A stretch of 64,000 nt of DNA from Cohnella kolymensis (lineage in GTDB: Bacteria; Bacillota; Bacilli; Paenibacillales; Paenibacillaceae). The stretch lies in contig NZ_JXAL01000024.1 of the NCBI RefSeq assembly GCF_000829465.1, positions 178,553 through 242,552 on the forward strand. The letters are read 5' to 3'. A program made the translations under genes and the position numbers. Each line of letters starts with the position of its first letter. The first letter of the stretch is position 1. A model generated the notes under the pieces. That model did not search any database. It was not told where the DNA came from and worked only from the letters and a program-made list of their open reading frames with translations. Below are positions 1 through 8,064 of this stretch, piece after piece.

Positions 1-612
1 ATCCCGCCAAACCCCGTGACCCGGTGTTCTCGCTGGGCCAATGATGAACAATTCTGCCAGCCCCTCCGCATCCACTTCGGACGGGACTTCCGGATGCCCT
101 AGAATCGCTTTAGGCTCCGAGCCGAAGAGGAGTCTGCCTTCCTCCCGCCGATAGAAGAGAGGCTTGACGCCCAGCCGATCCCTGGCGATAAACAGTTTTT
201 CCTCATCGGTCTGCCATACCGCAAAAGCGAAGATGCCGTTCAGCTTGTCGACGCAGGCCGGTCCCCATTCAACATAAGCTTGCAGCAAAACTTCCGTATC
301 GCAAGTCGTGCGAAAGCGGTAGCCGAGTCCTTCCAATTCTTTGCGAAGCTCAGGGGCATTGTAAATTTCACCGTTATAGACGATGACACAATCATGACGT
401 TCACCTGTTTTGACAGGACGAATCATCGGTTGAGCCCCGTTCGCAGGATCCATGACAGACAACCGGCGATGGCCGAACGCACAGTGACGCGACAGCCAAG
501 TGCCTTCTGCGTCGGGCCCTCTCAGCTCCAGCGTTTCCGTCATTTTCATGATCGTATCCGCGTGTTTCGTCAAATCCTTGTTCCAGTCAATCCATCCTGT
601 TATTCCACACAT
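1..612 (-). CDS. asnB: Asparagine synthase (glutamine-hydrolysing), N-terminal part; runs off the window
   Basis: Cytoplasmic enzyme making asparagine from aspartate, glutamine and ATP. Only the first 204 codons are present. The protein begins MCGITGW, so Cys2 is the class II glutamine amidotransferase nucleophile. RGPDAEG, GHRRLS and YNGEIYN follow as in the glutaminase domain. The synthetase domain lies beyond position 1. The start is set by a GGAGG at 624-628 (complement). Family assignment is firm; which of several asparagine synthetase paralogues it is cannot be told from this part. Confidence 0.93.
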   Translation of the reverse strand, partial: MCGITGWIDWNKDLTKHADTIMKMTETLELRGPDAEGTWLSRHCAFGHRRLSVMDPANGAQPMIRPVKTGERHDCVIVYNGEIYNAPELRKELEGLGYRFRTTCDTEVLLQAYVEWGPACVDKLNGIFAFAVWQTDEEKLFIARDRLGVKPLFYRREEGRLLFGSEPKAILGHPEVPSEVDAEGLAELFIIGPARTPGHGVWRD

Positions 613-681
613 GGTCTCTCAAGCCTCCTCGCACGTAAAGACCAATCATAAGATGGATATGCGAAAAAGGGCATAAAATGT

Positions 682-1074
682 ATGTCCGGCGGGAAAATAA
701 AGCAATCGAGCGCATCCGGTGCGGAAGGGAGTCCTAAGGCCGAAATGAACGAAACTCATGTTTCCGGCAATGATAGAAAGACGTATTATGTAGCGGTCGG
801 CGCGAGGCAAGTTCTAGAGGATAAAGAGGCAGCAGCTTTCGAGTTTTCCATTGAGGCAAATGATCAAGAGCTGCGTATCCTGCAAGAGTTGTTCGAAAGA
901 ACGGCGGACGTTGATGAGGATTCGACGTTCAGCGTCAGCGGCTGGCCGACGGTCAGCGACAGACCGGATCATACGGAATACGATGCGGATATTAAAAAAA
1001 TTTACACCATGCTGCACAAGCTGGGCACCGCAGAAACGAAAAAGCATATCGAAGAGATGAATATATTGCATTAA
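682..1074 (+). CDS. Conserved hypothetical protein, 130 aa
   Basis: Not assigned to a function. The first 30 residues are low-complexity and charged; the body starts near KTYYVAVGARQVLED and continues as an acidic alpha/beta-looking domain ending in a helical stretch rich in Lys and Glu. Similar small proteins are, from memory, common in Paenibacillus, sometimes labelled hydrolase without evidence. There is no signal peptide or membrane segment. Divergent from asnB and followed after 24 bp by another small gene, so probably co-transcribed with it. The weak AAGGG upstream leaves a start near the KTYYVAVG segment possible. Confidence 0.7.
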   Translation: MSGGKIKQSSASGAEGSPKAEMNETHVSGNDRKTYYVAVGARQVLEDKEAAAFEFSIEANDQELRILQELFERTADVDEDSTFSVSGWPTVSDRPDHTEYDADIKKIYTMLHKLGTAETKKHIEEMNILH

Positions 1075-1098
1075 AACGATCGGGTGGAGATGAGAGCG

Positions 1099-1440
1099 AT
1101 GGCTGGTGTTGTAAGCGCACATTTTCGAAAGGTAGCGGAACGCGGAGGGCAGGCTTTGGCGGAAGTGGAAGTCATGACCGCTCATCCTCAAAATCCGCGG
1201 CTGCTGGCGTATTTCAGCAGAGCCTCCGAGGGCGGCGGATATTCGCTGGTTCAAGTGTTGGCCAACAACGCAGACTACGAATTGGACTGGTACGACAACA
1301 GTATGCACACCGCATTTGAAGACATTAGCGGAAACGCGATCGGCACAGCCGAGGATCAAGCGGAACTTGCAGCTGAAATACTGGCGTATGATGGTATCTC
1401 AGACGCACTGGACAGACACTTGAACACGGAGGCCAAATAA
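1099..1440 (+). CDS. Conserved hypothetical protein, 113 aa
   Basis: Function unknown. A soluble protein of about 113 residues with no recognisable motif; it has alternating strands and an acidic C-terminal helix. A GTG at 1084 and an ATG at 1090 are in frame, but the ATG at 1099 is preferred because GGGTGGAG (1082-1089) then sits 9 bp upstream. Last gene before a convergent terminator. Confidence 0.65.
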   Translation: MAGVVSAHFRKVAERGGQALAEVEVMTAHPQNPRLLAYFSRASEGGGYSLVQVLANNADYELDWYDNSMHTAFEDISGNAIGTAEDQAELAAEILAYDGISDALDRHLNTEAK

Positions 1441-1445
1441 AAATT

Positions 1446-1488
1446 GGGATGCCAGCAGGGGTCGGCCCCCCGCGCATCCCATTTTTTT
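1446..1488. terminator. Rho-independent terminator, convergent
   Basis: GGGATGC (1446-1452) pairs with GCATCCC (1474-1480) and is followed by a run of seven T on the plus strand. It lies between the plus-strand gene ending at 1440 and the minus-strand gene ending at 1487, so it may serve both. Confidence 0.8.
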
Positions 1489-1915
1489 ATTTGATCGCCA
1501 CCAGGATTGCGCCGGCCGCAATCAAAAATACGCCGATCCCGTTAATCCACGAAATTTTCTCACCGAGAAAGTAGAAAGCTAGAACGACCGCAATGACGAC
1601 GCTCAGCTTATCAATCGGAGCTACTTGCGACACCTTACCGTATTTAAGCGCCAGAAAATAAAACAACCACGAAAGCGCGCCGGAGACCCCGGTCAGCACG
1701 ATGAACGTCATCGCCCGTTTCTGCGCAAGGATCTCGCTCAAATGCCCCATTTTTCCTTGGACGGCGACTACACCGAGAAGGAATAGCGCCATGATCACCG
1801 AACGAATGGCGGTGGCTGAGTTGGCGTCGATTTCCTTTAATCCGATTTTACCGAATATCGCCACAAAAGCCGCAGTCACTGCCGCGAGCAGCGCATATAT
1901 CAACCAAACACCCAT
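1487..1915 (-). CDS. EamA/DMT-family transporter, single-domain (142 aa)
   Basis: Inner-membrane protein with five predicted transmembrane segments: one EamA repeat rather than the usual two, so it would act as a dimer. A hydrophobic stretch at residues 3-20, the SATAIRS loop, the aromatic SWLFYFLALKYG segment and a C-terminal LGEKISW...GIGVFLIAAGAILV pair of helices match half-size members of this superfamily. The substrate is unknown. Upstream of it on the same strand lies the broken yihY gene. Confidence 0.85.
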   Translation of the reverse strand: MGVWLIYALLAAVTAAFVAIFGKIGLKEIDANSATAIRSVIMALFLLGVVAVQGKMGHLSEILAQKRAMTFIVLTGVSGALSWLFYFLALKYGKVSQVAPIDKLSVVIAVVLAFYFLGEKISWINGIGVFLIAAGAILVAIK

Positions 1916-1954
1916 TGCCGGCCTCCGCTGATCCGATTTGTTGTGCCGCCATCA

Positions 1955-2844
1955 TTAGAGCGCTTTTTTTCTCATCCAGGGAATGTGGACGGCATACGTT
2001 TTTGAGGCTTTCTTGAGCTGGCCCTGTTTGTCGAATGCTAAGGTGGCGTTGATCTCGCCCCCGAGCACTATGATGATGGAGCTCAGGTAAAGCCAGAGCA
2101 GCAGCACAATGATACCGCCCAGGCTGCCATAAGTTTTTGTATAGTTGTTGAAATTATTCACGTAAAAGGAGAACAGTACGGAAGAAAGGATCCACCCGAG
2201 CGTCGTGAAGATGGAGCCCGGAATAACCTCCCGCCATCCGAGTTTACGGTTCGGTGCCAGCCGGTAAAGAAGCAAGAATACGCCGAACATCGCCGCAACC
2301 GGAACGGCAATTTTTAGTATACCCCAGATATATTGGAAACCGGACGGATAATGCAGCCATTGAAATAAATATTCTCCGATGACTTTGCCGAATACAAGCG
2401 TAAGCATGCTGACCCAAATAACGAGCGCAAGCACGAGAGTAGCGATAATCGAGATGCCGCGCACCTTCCAGAAAGGGCGGTCCTCCTCCTCGTCGTAGGC
2501 TTTGTTCAACCCCTTAATAATGGCATTGACTCCGTTGGAAGCAGCCAGATCGTTCCGAGCATCCCGAAGGAAAGCAGGGCGCCGCTCTGGTTTTGTCTCG
2601 CTTCGTTGATCACGGTGCTGATACTCTTGGCTGTATCGGCAGGAAGCAGCATAACGAGATCGCCGATCACCCGATCCGAGTTCATTTGCAGACATCCGAC
2701 GACACTAACGAGAAAAATGAGAAAAGGGAAAAAAGACAGCAGCAAATAGTACGTTAATTGCGCCCCAAGCGAAGGAACGTCATCGTCGCGAAAACGGGCG
2801 AAGATCGCCTTCCCGAAACCGATCGCTTTTTGTTTGCGTGTCAT
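1955..2844 (-). pseudogene. YihY/virulence factor BrkB family membrane protein, frameshifted
   Basis: Two minus-strand frames make one YihY/BrkB (formerly RNase BN-like) membrane protein. Residues 1-100 (from MTRKQKAIGFG, including QLTYYLLLSFFPFLIFLV) read in one frame; the rest, from ASNGVNAIIKGLNKAYDEEE through LGGEINATL, reads in another. The break is at 2545-2546: the reading is ATC TGG CTG where the family needs IWAASNG, so one base is missing (CC for CCC on the plus strand). Adding it gives a 296-residue protein, near the family length. Either a recent single-base deletion or a sequence error. Confidence 0.88.
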
Positions 2845-2910
2845 TACCGAGGCCTCCTTGTCTGCCTTTTGAGTTGTTCTTTATTACCCCAATGGCGACA
2901 AGGAAAAAAC

Positions 2911-2960
2911 AAAAAATCCCCGTTCCGATCAAGGACAAACCCTTGATAAGAACGGGGATT
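2911..2960 (-). terminator. Rho-independent terminator reading leftward
   Basis: An 11-bp perfect inverted repeat, AATCCCCGTTC (2915-2925) and GAACGGGGATT (2950-2960), is followed on the minus strand by TTTTTTGTTTTTT. It lies downstream of the integrase gene on that strand and shields yihY from prophage transcription. Confidence 0.85.
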
Positions 2961-2981
2961 AACGGAAGAAATCATAGTAAT

Positions 2982-3000
2982 GGCGTCCCAGGAGGACGTC
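2982..3000. other. Candidate attL core for the prophage integrase
   Basis: GGCGTCC (2982-2988), a 5-bp centre, then GGACGTC (2994-3000) form an imperfect inverted repeat between the host terminator and the integrase gene, where a tyrosine-recombinase core site is expected. No second copy was seen in the window, so this is positional inference only. Confidence 0.25.
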
Positions 3001-3046
3001 TAAATCAGCGCGAAAACGGTTATAAATCAACATATCTGTGATCCTT

Positions 3047-3067
3047 TGTGTAAAATATGTGTAAAAT
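3047..3067. repeat. Two TGTGTAAAAT direct repeats, 11 bp apart
   Basis: TGTGTAAAAT occurs at 3047-3056 and 3058-3067, one helical turn apart, immediately beyond the integrase stop codon. Possible arm-type integrase binding sites; inference from position and phasing. Confidence 0.4.
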
Positions 3068-4170
3068 CATCCAACCAACTCCTCGAACGTTTTAGCTGAG
3101 ATAGTTTCGTCTTGCTCTCTCAACTCTTTAATGATGTGGGCGTAATACGCCAATGTAGTCTCTATGTCACCATGACCGAGCCGCTCGGACACATAATAGA
3201 TTGACGCTCTCTTATACAACAAAATACTGGCATGCGTGTGTCGAAGTCCGTGAGGGCTGATCGGGTCGATGTTGAGTTTCCCAAGAATCTTCTTCAGCAC
3301 TTTATTCACCGCCGTGTTGCACAACACTTTGTACTTCGATGACGGGCTATAAAAGACCAAGCCGAGGATGTTATCTGGAGTGCAATCAAAGTAGTTCTTA
3401 AAAATGCTCATCGTCGTTTTATCCATCTTGATTTTTCGGACTGAGTGCTCATTCTTTGTCGGTCCGAAACCTTGGTGCATTTTCTTCGTGTAGCCCCATG
3501 TTTTGTCGATGTTAATTTGGCTTTTCTTGAAATCAAAGTCTTTCCGTGTAAGTCCCACAAGCTCGCCGAAACGTAGGCCGGACGTCAGCCCGAGCAGAAT
3601 AAGGTAATGGGACAGAGCTACAGGCTTCTCCAAAGCTTGGGTCAGTCGTTTGCTTTCGAAATAATTTAGATGCTTCTCCTCAGGCCGTTTTGCAGGAACA
3701 CTACCCGACAAAACTACTTTACGTGTGAAATCCACTCTAATAATACCCTCGTCGATCGCATCACGTACACATGCACGGATATGGCTGTTAAGTTTCCCTG
3801 CTGTACCTTTAGCTCTAGTTGATCCGTAGGAATTCAAAAACGCCTGGTATTTACGTTTGGTGATGTTCTGGATCGCTTCACCAGGGAAATACTCCCGGAT
3901 CGTATTTAGGGTATTCAGGTATCGTTCCCTCGTGTTTCCACCGATGTGCGGCTTGTACAGTTTGAGCCATTCCTCGAAGTATTTGTCGAACGGTTCAGGT
4001 TTCAGATGCGGCACGATACCTTTCTGCAAGCCAGCCTCGATGTCCGTTGCTTCTGCTTTCGCTTCCCCTTTGGTCGCGAATCCACCTTTGCGGATCGGTT
4101 TCGATTTGCCATTTACCATCTGGCTAATACAATACTCCCATGTCTTTCCGCGCTTTTGATAAGATGCCAT
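3067..4170 (-). CDS. int: Phage tyrosine integrase
   Basis: Site-specific recombinase that inserts and excises the prophage. About 367 residues. An N-terminal arm-type DNA-binding region (MASYQKRGKTWEYCI) is followed by a SAM-like core-binding domain and a C-terminal catalytic domain. The Arg of TSGLRFGELVGL, the HGLRHTHAS box, the LGHGDIETT His and the Tyr of LAYYAH are visible. An in-frame ATG exists at 4185, but 4170 is chosen because GGGAG lies 8-12 bases before it. It sits at the prophage edge, transcribed outward, with a terminator after it. Confidence 0.95.
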   Translation of the reverse strand: MASYQKRGKTWEYCISQMVNGKSKPIRKGGFATKGEAKAEATDIEAGLQKGIVPHLKPEPFDKYFEEWLKLYKPHIGGNTRERYLNTLNTIREYFPGEAIQNITKRKYQAFLNSYGSTRAKGTAGKLNSHIRACVRDAIDEGIIRVDFTRKVVLSGSVPAKRPEEKHLNYFESKRLTQALEKPVALSHYLILLGLTSGLRFGELVGLTRKDFDFKKSQINIDKTWGYTKKMHQGFGPTKNEHSVRKIKMDKTTMSIFKNYFDCTPDNILGLVFYSPSSKYKVLCNTAVNKVLKKILGKLNIDPISPHGLRHTHASILLYKRASIYYVSERLGHGDIETTLAYYAHIIKELREQDETISAKTFEELVG

Positions 4171-4242
4171 TTCATCATCTCCCATCGAACATATGTCCTA
4201 TTTATGAGTGTTGCTAGCCTGCCGGCAGAGGGGAATTTTGCG

Positions 4243-4710
4243 CTATTCAAAGATCTCCAGCACAAATAGCGGCTCAAAATGAATTGCATACCGATCAACG
4301 ATAACGTATAAACCATACTTTTCTTTATATCGATTTATGGCATCAACTAAAAAGTCCTCTGTAACTTCAAGGAATTCTGCGATCTCGTGTTTCCCTTTGA
4401 CACCGGCCAAAGATGCCTCCACGATCCCATTGAGTGGGACGAGTCGTTCGTAAGCCCAGCTTCTTGCCCGGAGTTCCTGCTTGCGGTTGACGACATTATT
4501 TTGATTGAGGATGTTCCCGATGGTGGTATAGTGGTGGCCCAATTCTTCGGCGAGGATACAAGCTTTTTCGACGGTAGTATGTTCTACGGAGGAGTTAATT
4601 GTGATTACGCCATCCACGTATAAGCCTTTTAGACGTTGAGAGCTGAAGGGATGTTCTACCACTGGAACATTCGCAAACTCTGCTTCAGCAAGCATTTTCT
4701 TCAGTGGCAT
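4243..4710 (-). CDS. ImmA/IrrE-family metallopeptidase-like protein
   Basis: Probably cleaves or inactivates the neighbouring XRE repressor, as ImmA does for ImmR in ICEBs1. 155 residues. The active-site region reads LAEELGHHYT: the ELGHH part matches the HExxH zinc motif, but the first His position is Glu, as in a subset of phage homologues. It starts 3 bp after the repressor gene, so the two are one operon. The C-terminal half contains a helical segment (AEFLEVTEDFLVDAINRY) typical of the family. Confidence 0.85.
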   Translation of the reverse strand: MPLKKMLAEAEFANVPVVEHPFSSQRLKGLYVDGVITINSSVEHTTVEKACILAEELGHHYTTIGNILNQNNVVNRKQELRARSWAYERLVPLNGIVEASLAGVKGKHEIAEFLEVTEDFLVDAINRYKEKYGLYVIVDRYAIHFEPLFVLEIFE

Positions 4711-4712
4711 AA

Positions 4713-5036
4713 TCAGCCTTCTTTTCGTTGTGACTTGATAAACTCGGCGTATTTAAGAATCTCCTTCATTTCTTCCTCTGAAAATTCCTCTCCGTCAAAA
4801 TGAGCTGCCAGAGTAGTGGGTTTTTGAATTTCTTCCATTCCCCCATCCTCTATGATGTTGCTTTTCTTAATTCCAAAACGGACGGCCATTTTTTCGATTG
4901 CTCCCATTCTTGGTTCGGCCAGTCCACTTTCCCACGAAGATACTGCTTTATTTGTAACGCCGGCGATGTCGGCAAGGTCTTGTTGTGTTAAACCATACAT
5001 ATCCCTAATTCTTTTGATATTTTCCTTGATTCCCAT
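4713..5036 (-). CDS. XRE-family CI-like repressor
   Basis: Likely lysogeny repressor. An N-terminal HTH (MGIKENIKRIRDMYGLTQQ, then DLADIAGVTNKAVSSWESG) is followed by a short acidic tail ending in KYAEFIKSQRKEG. There is no LexA-type peptidase domain, so inactivation probably depends on the adjacent ImmA-like protein. ATG 5036 is preferred over 5048 because GAGGTG lies just upstream. Transcribed from the TTGAAT-17-TATAAT promoter at 5065-5093. Confidence 0.9.
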   Translation of the reverse strand: MGIKENIKRIRDMYGLTQQDLADIAGVTNKAVSSWESGLAEPRMGAIEKMAVRFGIKKSNIIEDGGMEEIQKPTTLAAHFDGEEFSEEEMKEILKYAEFIKSQRKEG

Positions 5037-5064
5037 TTCACACCTCACACTCTATTTGCTTTGG

Positions 5065-5093
5065 ATTATATATCTAATATCGAAATTATTCAA
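5065..5093 (-). promoter_or_regulatory. Leftward promoter of the repressor operon
   Basis: On the minus strand TTGAAT (5088-5093) and TATAAT (5065-5070) are separated by 17 bp. The spacer holds a TCTAAT half-site of the operator sequence (5073-5078), so autoregulation is plausible. Confidence 0.7.
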
Positions 5094-5125
5094 TATAAAA
5101 AGTGAAATTAAAATAGAATATCGTG

Positions 5126-5154
5126 TTGACACTCTAATTTAATTAGATTATTAT
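5126..5154 (+). promoter_or_regulatory. Rightward early promoter
   Basis: TTGACA (5126-5131), 17 bp, TATTAT (5149-5154). The operator palindrome fills the spacer, so repressor binding would exclude RNA polymerase. It drives the Cro-like gene and the early operon. Confidence 0.85.
5133..5147. promoter_or_regulatory. Operator TCTAAT-n3-ATTAGA, copy 1
   Basis: Perfect 6-bp arms around TTA, located between -35 and -10 of the early promoter. An identical 15-bp copy lies at 5372-5386. Confidence 0.75.
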
Positions 5155-5179
5155 GGAGTCGAAAGGAGGCTGAATAACG

Positions 5180-5392
5180 GTGAAATTGACGATTAAGCAA
5201 GCGAGGCTGTTGGCCGAAATGACCCAACAAGATGTAGCCAATACTCTTGGCGTCCATGTCCAGACCTACATGAAGTGGGAGAGAAACCCCGAGGAAATGA
5301 CTATTGGAACTGCTAAGCAATTTTCGCGCGTCGTCAAAAGAGAGTTGGAGGAAATTTTTTTTGACAGTGAGTCTAATTTAATTAGACAATGA
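5180..5392 (+). CDS. Cro-like XRE regulator, 70 aa
   Basis: Small HTH protein (IKQARLLAEMTQQDVANTLG, then VHVQTYMKWERN) encoded just right of the early promoter, the usual place of a Cro analogue. The GTG at 5180 is set by AAAGGAGG at 5163-5169. Its last codons (ESNLIRQ) are made by a second copy of the operator, so repressor could also bind within this gene. Role as antirepressor is inferred from position. Confidence 0.85.
   Translation: MKLTIKQARLLAEMTQQDVANTLGVHVQTYMKWERNPEEMTIGTAKQFSRVVKRELEEIFFDSESNLIRQ
5372..5386. promoter_or_regulatory. Operator TCTAAT-n3-ATTAGA, copy 2, inside a coding end
   Basis: Identical 15 bp to copy 1 and also preceded by TTGACA (5361-5366), but without a good -10. 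It overlaps the last codons of the Cro-like gene. It may be a roadblock or second repressor site controlling downstream early genes. Confidence 0.6.
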
Positions 5393-5441
5393 GCCTCACA
5401 ATGCCTCTAGGGTGGGCGATGGGAAGGAGTGAACAAACAGA

Positions 5442-5759
5442 ATGCAGCAACTCACCGTACAGCTCTCAATTCCTATTCCGGCTGGATCTGTTCTGATCAG
5501 CAGGGTGGAGTTAGAGGAATTGAAAAAACAAGAACTGTCCGGCGTGTATTGGTCAATGAAAGACTTGGAGCAACGGATCAACCGCAAAAGCGAGTGGATT
5601 AAAGAGAACATTCTTTACCCTTCCCGCTTTCGAAAAACTTTAGACGTAGAACAAGGCGGATTCGTTTTTTATCCAAAGTCCAAAGGGCAAACATGGTCGT
5701 TCCAGGCGGTCAAGATGGCTGAGTTTCTGGACAGACACTTTGCTCAGATTTTCAAATAA
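5442..5759 (+). CDS. DUF771 domain protein
   Basis: 105 residues. The segment GVYWSMKDLEQRINRKSEW followed by KENILYPSRFRKTLDVE and the GGFVFYPKSKGQTWSFQA block is the DUF771 signature found just after repressor switches in Gram-positive prophages. It resembles a DNA-binding excisionase-like fold, but its function is not established. An AAGGAG upstream supports the ATG. Overlaps the next frame at TAATG. Confidence 0.88.
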   Translation: MQQLTVQLSIPIPAGSVLISRVELEELKKQELSGVYWSMKDLEQRINRKSEWIKENILYPSRFRKTLDVEQGGFVFYPKSKGQTWSFQAVKMAEFLDRHFAQIFK

Positions 5760-5794
5760 TGGATCAACCCGAAATTGCGAAGGGAGAAAGGGAT

Positions 5795-6133
5795 ATGTCG
5801 ACACAAGCAGTTCAGAAATTCAGCTTTTATGCATGGTTAAGATCCTTGATCAGAAACCGGTTTCGTAGACCGGCACCACCGGCTTCTAAATTACAGGATA
5901 CACCGTCAGCTGCAAGCATCACTAAGAAGGAAAAGAAACGCAGCGCAGCTGTTCGCACCATGAGTTACATAGTGATGCATTCGTATCATGCAAAGCAAAA
6001 GCGAAAACGGCGGGGTAAAGCGATCAAGAGCAGGTTGTCCTATGTGTCATCGGCTATCCTTGAGGACTTCGGAGAAATTCTAACTCGACGGGAAAGAAGA
6101 CGGCGGTCATCGTTTACGCCTTATTACAACTAA
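5795..6133 (+). CDS. Basic hypothetical protein, 112 aa
   Basis: Strongly basic (runs such as KQKRKRRGK and RRERRRRSS), so nucleic-acid binding is likely, but no family is recognised. ATG 5759 is also in frame but has no ribosome-binding site; ATG 5795 has GGGAG at a good distance and is preferred. Confidence 0.65.
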   Translation: MSTQAVQKFSFYAWLRSLIRNRFRRPAPPASKLQDTPSAASITKKEKKRSAAVRTMSYIVMHSYHAKQKRKRRGKAIKSRLSYVSSAILEDFGEILTRRERRRRSSFTPYYN

Positions 6134-6167
6134 TTGAGTCATCAAAACTCAGGAAAGGAGAATCCAA

Positions 6168-7124
6168 TTGAGCGAAACAGCAATTACCTTGTCTGACGAT
6201 CTGGTTCAGATAACAACTGAGATCAATACATACAAACAAGTTGCCGGACAGTCATTGTTTGAAATTGGAAAGCGACTAAAGCACGTCAAAGAAAACGATC
6301 TTGCTCATGGTCAATGGGAGCGTTGGTGCAGGGATGAAGTGGATTTTACTCCACAACACGCAAACAAGTTCATCAAGGTTTATGAGGAGTTTTCAGTAGG
6401 AGTAAATCGAATCCCGAGTTTCGGTTTGGGAATCAACGCTTTATATGAAATCTCCAGTATGCCGGCGGAAGAAAGAGAGCAGCCTCACACAATTCCGTCT
6501 ACAGGCGAAACCAAAATGATCGATGAGATGACTGTTCGTGAACTGCGAGAAGTTAAGGCCGAATTGCGTGAAGCCGAGGAGCGAGCTGAGCAAATCGACG
6601 CGGAAAGGCGGCGACTTGAAAAGCAGCTCAAGGACGCTATTCCTGCGGATCAACTGGAGGAGGCTGTTTCTTACCGACTGGAGCAACACCAAGAGCAAAT
6701 GGAGATCGAAAAGCAACGAGAACTCCGCGAAAAGGACAGGCAGATCCGTGAACTTGAATCGCGAAAACCGGAAGTTAAAGAAATCGTCCCTCAAAAAGTT
6801 AAAGACGAGATAGAAGAACTAAAGGGCTACGTACGGAAGATGCGGGATGAACGGAAGGAGTTAGATCAGAGGCACAAAGAATTGAGTGACCTGGAATTCA
6901 AGGAGAAAAAGATGCAGATCGAGGGCCGAGTCAGCATTTACGACATGCAGATCAAGATTAAACAATTCCTTGAAGATGCAGCGCCGACCATTTTTCTTCA
7001 AGGCGCAATTGCTACCAACCCCATCATGAAAAAGGATTTCGAAAAAAGCATTATCTCTCTCGAAGAATTCTGCGCGACGCTACGAGATGTTCTGAATTCA
7101 AAAATTAATATCGTGGAGGTGTAA
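6168..7124 (+). CDS. DUF3102 domain protein with long coiled coil
   Basis: 318 residues. The N-terminal 100 residues ([41 protein letters not shown]) are the DUF3102 region, related to ParB/KorB-like phage and plasmid proteins. Residues 120-250 form a Glu/Lys/Arg-rich coiled coil. TTG start with AAAGGAG 7-12 bases upstream. In the early operon; a role in phage DNA organisation or regulation is a guess. Confidence 0.82.
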   Translation: MSETAITLSDDLVQITTEINTYKQVAGQSLFEIGKRLKHVKENDLAHGQWERWCRDEVDFTPQHANKFIKVYEEFSVGVNRIPSFGLGINALYEISSMPAEEREQPHTIPSTGETKMIDEMTVRELREVKAELREAEERAEQIDAERRRLEKQLKDAIPADQLEEAVSYRLEQHQEQMEIEKQRELREKDRQIRELESRKPEVKEIVPQKVKDEIEELKGYVRKMRDERKELDQRHKELSDLEFKEKKMQIEGRVSIYDMQIKIKQFLEDAAPTIFLQGAIATNPIMKKDFEKSIISLEEFCATLRDVLNSKINIVEV

Positions 7125-7126
7125 GT

Positions 7127-7582
7127 ATGAAAGATTCAAATGTTATCGAGTTTGCTCAGAAGACTATACAGAACTCGGAAGATACACTCGCAGCCATGAA
7201 AGCAATGCTTGAACAGGTTGTTGCCGTTAGCAATGAAACTAAGGAAGTAAGGGAAGAGATTGTTTTCCTGGCGAAGGATGTTCACGATACTCGGAATGAA
7301 ATATCGCAGTTCGAAAAAGAGTTTCGTGACACGAACCGGCTGCTCCCAAGCGAAGTGGACGATGTGTATAAAGCTGTTGTTGATCGTTCGATTGAAATCG
7401 CCAAGTTCCGTCACAAAGAGGATGACGAAAAATTCAAGATCGCTGTCGGGAAGTATCGTCGAATGATCTGGAGCAAGTTGAAAAAGCGCTTCGGAACCAG
7501 CAAATACATCCACATCAAGCGAATGGATTACGTGGCAGCATTGATGTTTATCGAGACGTTTGATCCGGAGGATTACATCTAA
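7127..7582 (+). CDS. ORF6C-domain phage protein
   Basis: 151 residues. A coiled-coil N-terminus (residues 1-70) precedes a C-terminal ORF6C-like domain (LLPSEVDDVYKAVVDRSIEI and LKKRFGTSKYIHIKRMDYV). ORF6C domains occur in phage regulators, usually behind a BRO or Rha N-terminus; here that N-terminal domain is absent. It starts 2 bp after the DUF3102 gene and so is co-translated. Confidence 0.75.
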   Translation: MKDSNVIEFAQKTIQNSEDTLAAMKAMLEQVVAVSNETKEVREEIVFLAKDVHDTRNEISQFEKEFRDTNRLLPSEVDDVYKAVVDRSIEIAKFRHKEDDEKFKIAVGKYRRMIWSKLKKRFGTSKYIHIKRMDYVAALMFIETFDPEDYI

Positions 7583-7830
7583 TGCAACTCACTCCAGTCG
7601 TATCATCCAACATCGCAGCAGTCGGTTATAACAACTTTCAAAACATTCTCATCATTCAGTTTCTTGGAAAAACCACAACCTACTCCTATTACGGTGTGCC
7701 AGTTGAAACATACGAAGAAATGATGGCATCCAAATCTGTCGGAAGCTTCTACGCAAAGAACATCAAAGGTAGATTCCCGAATGAGCCTCAGAGGGAGAAC
7801 GGGGGCGGGGCGGTTGCAGGAGATTCGTGA
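7582..7830 (+). CDS. KTSC domain protein
   Basis: 82 residues: SSNIAAVGYNNFQNILIIQF, then YSYYGVPVETYEEMM and GSFYAKNIKGRF. This is the KTSC domain found in small phage proteins and fused to some lysyl-tRNA synthetase-like proteins; function unknown. Start overlaps the preceding stop (TAATG). Confidence 0.88.
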   Translation: MQLTPVVSSNIAAVGYNNFQNILIIQFLGKTTTYSYYGVPVETYEEMMASKSVGSFYAKNIKGRFPNEPQRENGGGAVAGDS

Positions 7831-7930
7831 GTGGCTTAGCGGCGGTACTTTAGAAGATTACTTAGCGGTGTTACTGGTTCTCCCCGCATTAATGGCCATC
7901 ATCATCTTCATATGGGCGGTGAGCATATGA
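7814..7930 (+). CDS. Small membrane protein, 38 aa
   Basis: Starting at TTG 7814 this frame encodes QEIREWLSGGTLEDYL followed by a single hydrophobic helix of about 20 residues rich in Leu, Ile and Ala, ending WAVSI. An in-frame ATG at 7781 would give 49 residues. The stop overlaps the next ATG (ATGA). G-rich sequence before the TTG may act as ribosome-binding site. Confidence 0.5.
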   Translation: MQEIREWLSGGTLEDYLAVLLVLPALMAIIIFIWAVSI

Positions 7931-8064
7931 GAATCAACGTTCAGCAGTACCTCACTCCAAAGCAACGTCTGGAATTCTACATCAACGCCGCTCGTGTAGA
8001 GAGGAAGAAGGAGGTTCAGACCGTTGGAAAACTCAAAAGGGACGATCCAACTCGACGGAAATGA
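7927..8064 (+). CDS. Small basic hypothetical protein, 45 aa
   Basis: MRINVQQYLTPKQRLEFYIN opens a basic helical protein ending DDPTRRK. Start shares ATGA with the preceding stop, so translation is coupled. It overlaps the next gene by 41 bp, and the next gene's AGGAGG lies inside it. Confidence 0.6.
   Translation: MRINVQQYLTPKQRLEFYINAARVERKKEVQTVGKLKRDDPTRRK

Noticed and set aside
814..1359. 181-aa minus-strand frame
   Set aside because: Antisense to two plus-strand genes with better starts; Cys/His-rich composition of a shadow frame.
2982..3000. 3 prime end of a tRNA gene as attachment site (CCTCCTGGGACGCCA on the minus strand)
   Set aside because: No T-arm (GGTTCGA) or other tRNA parts lie upstream on that strand.
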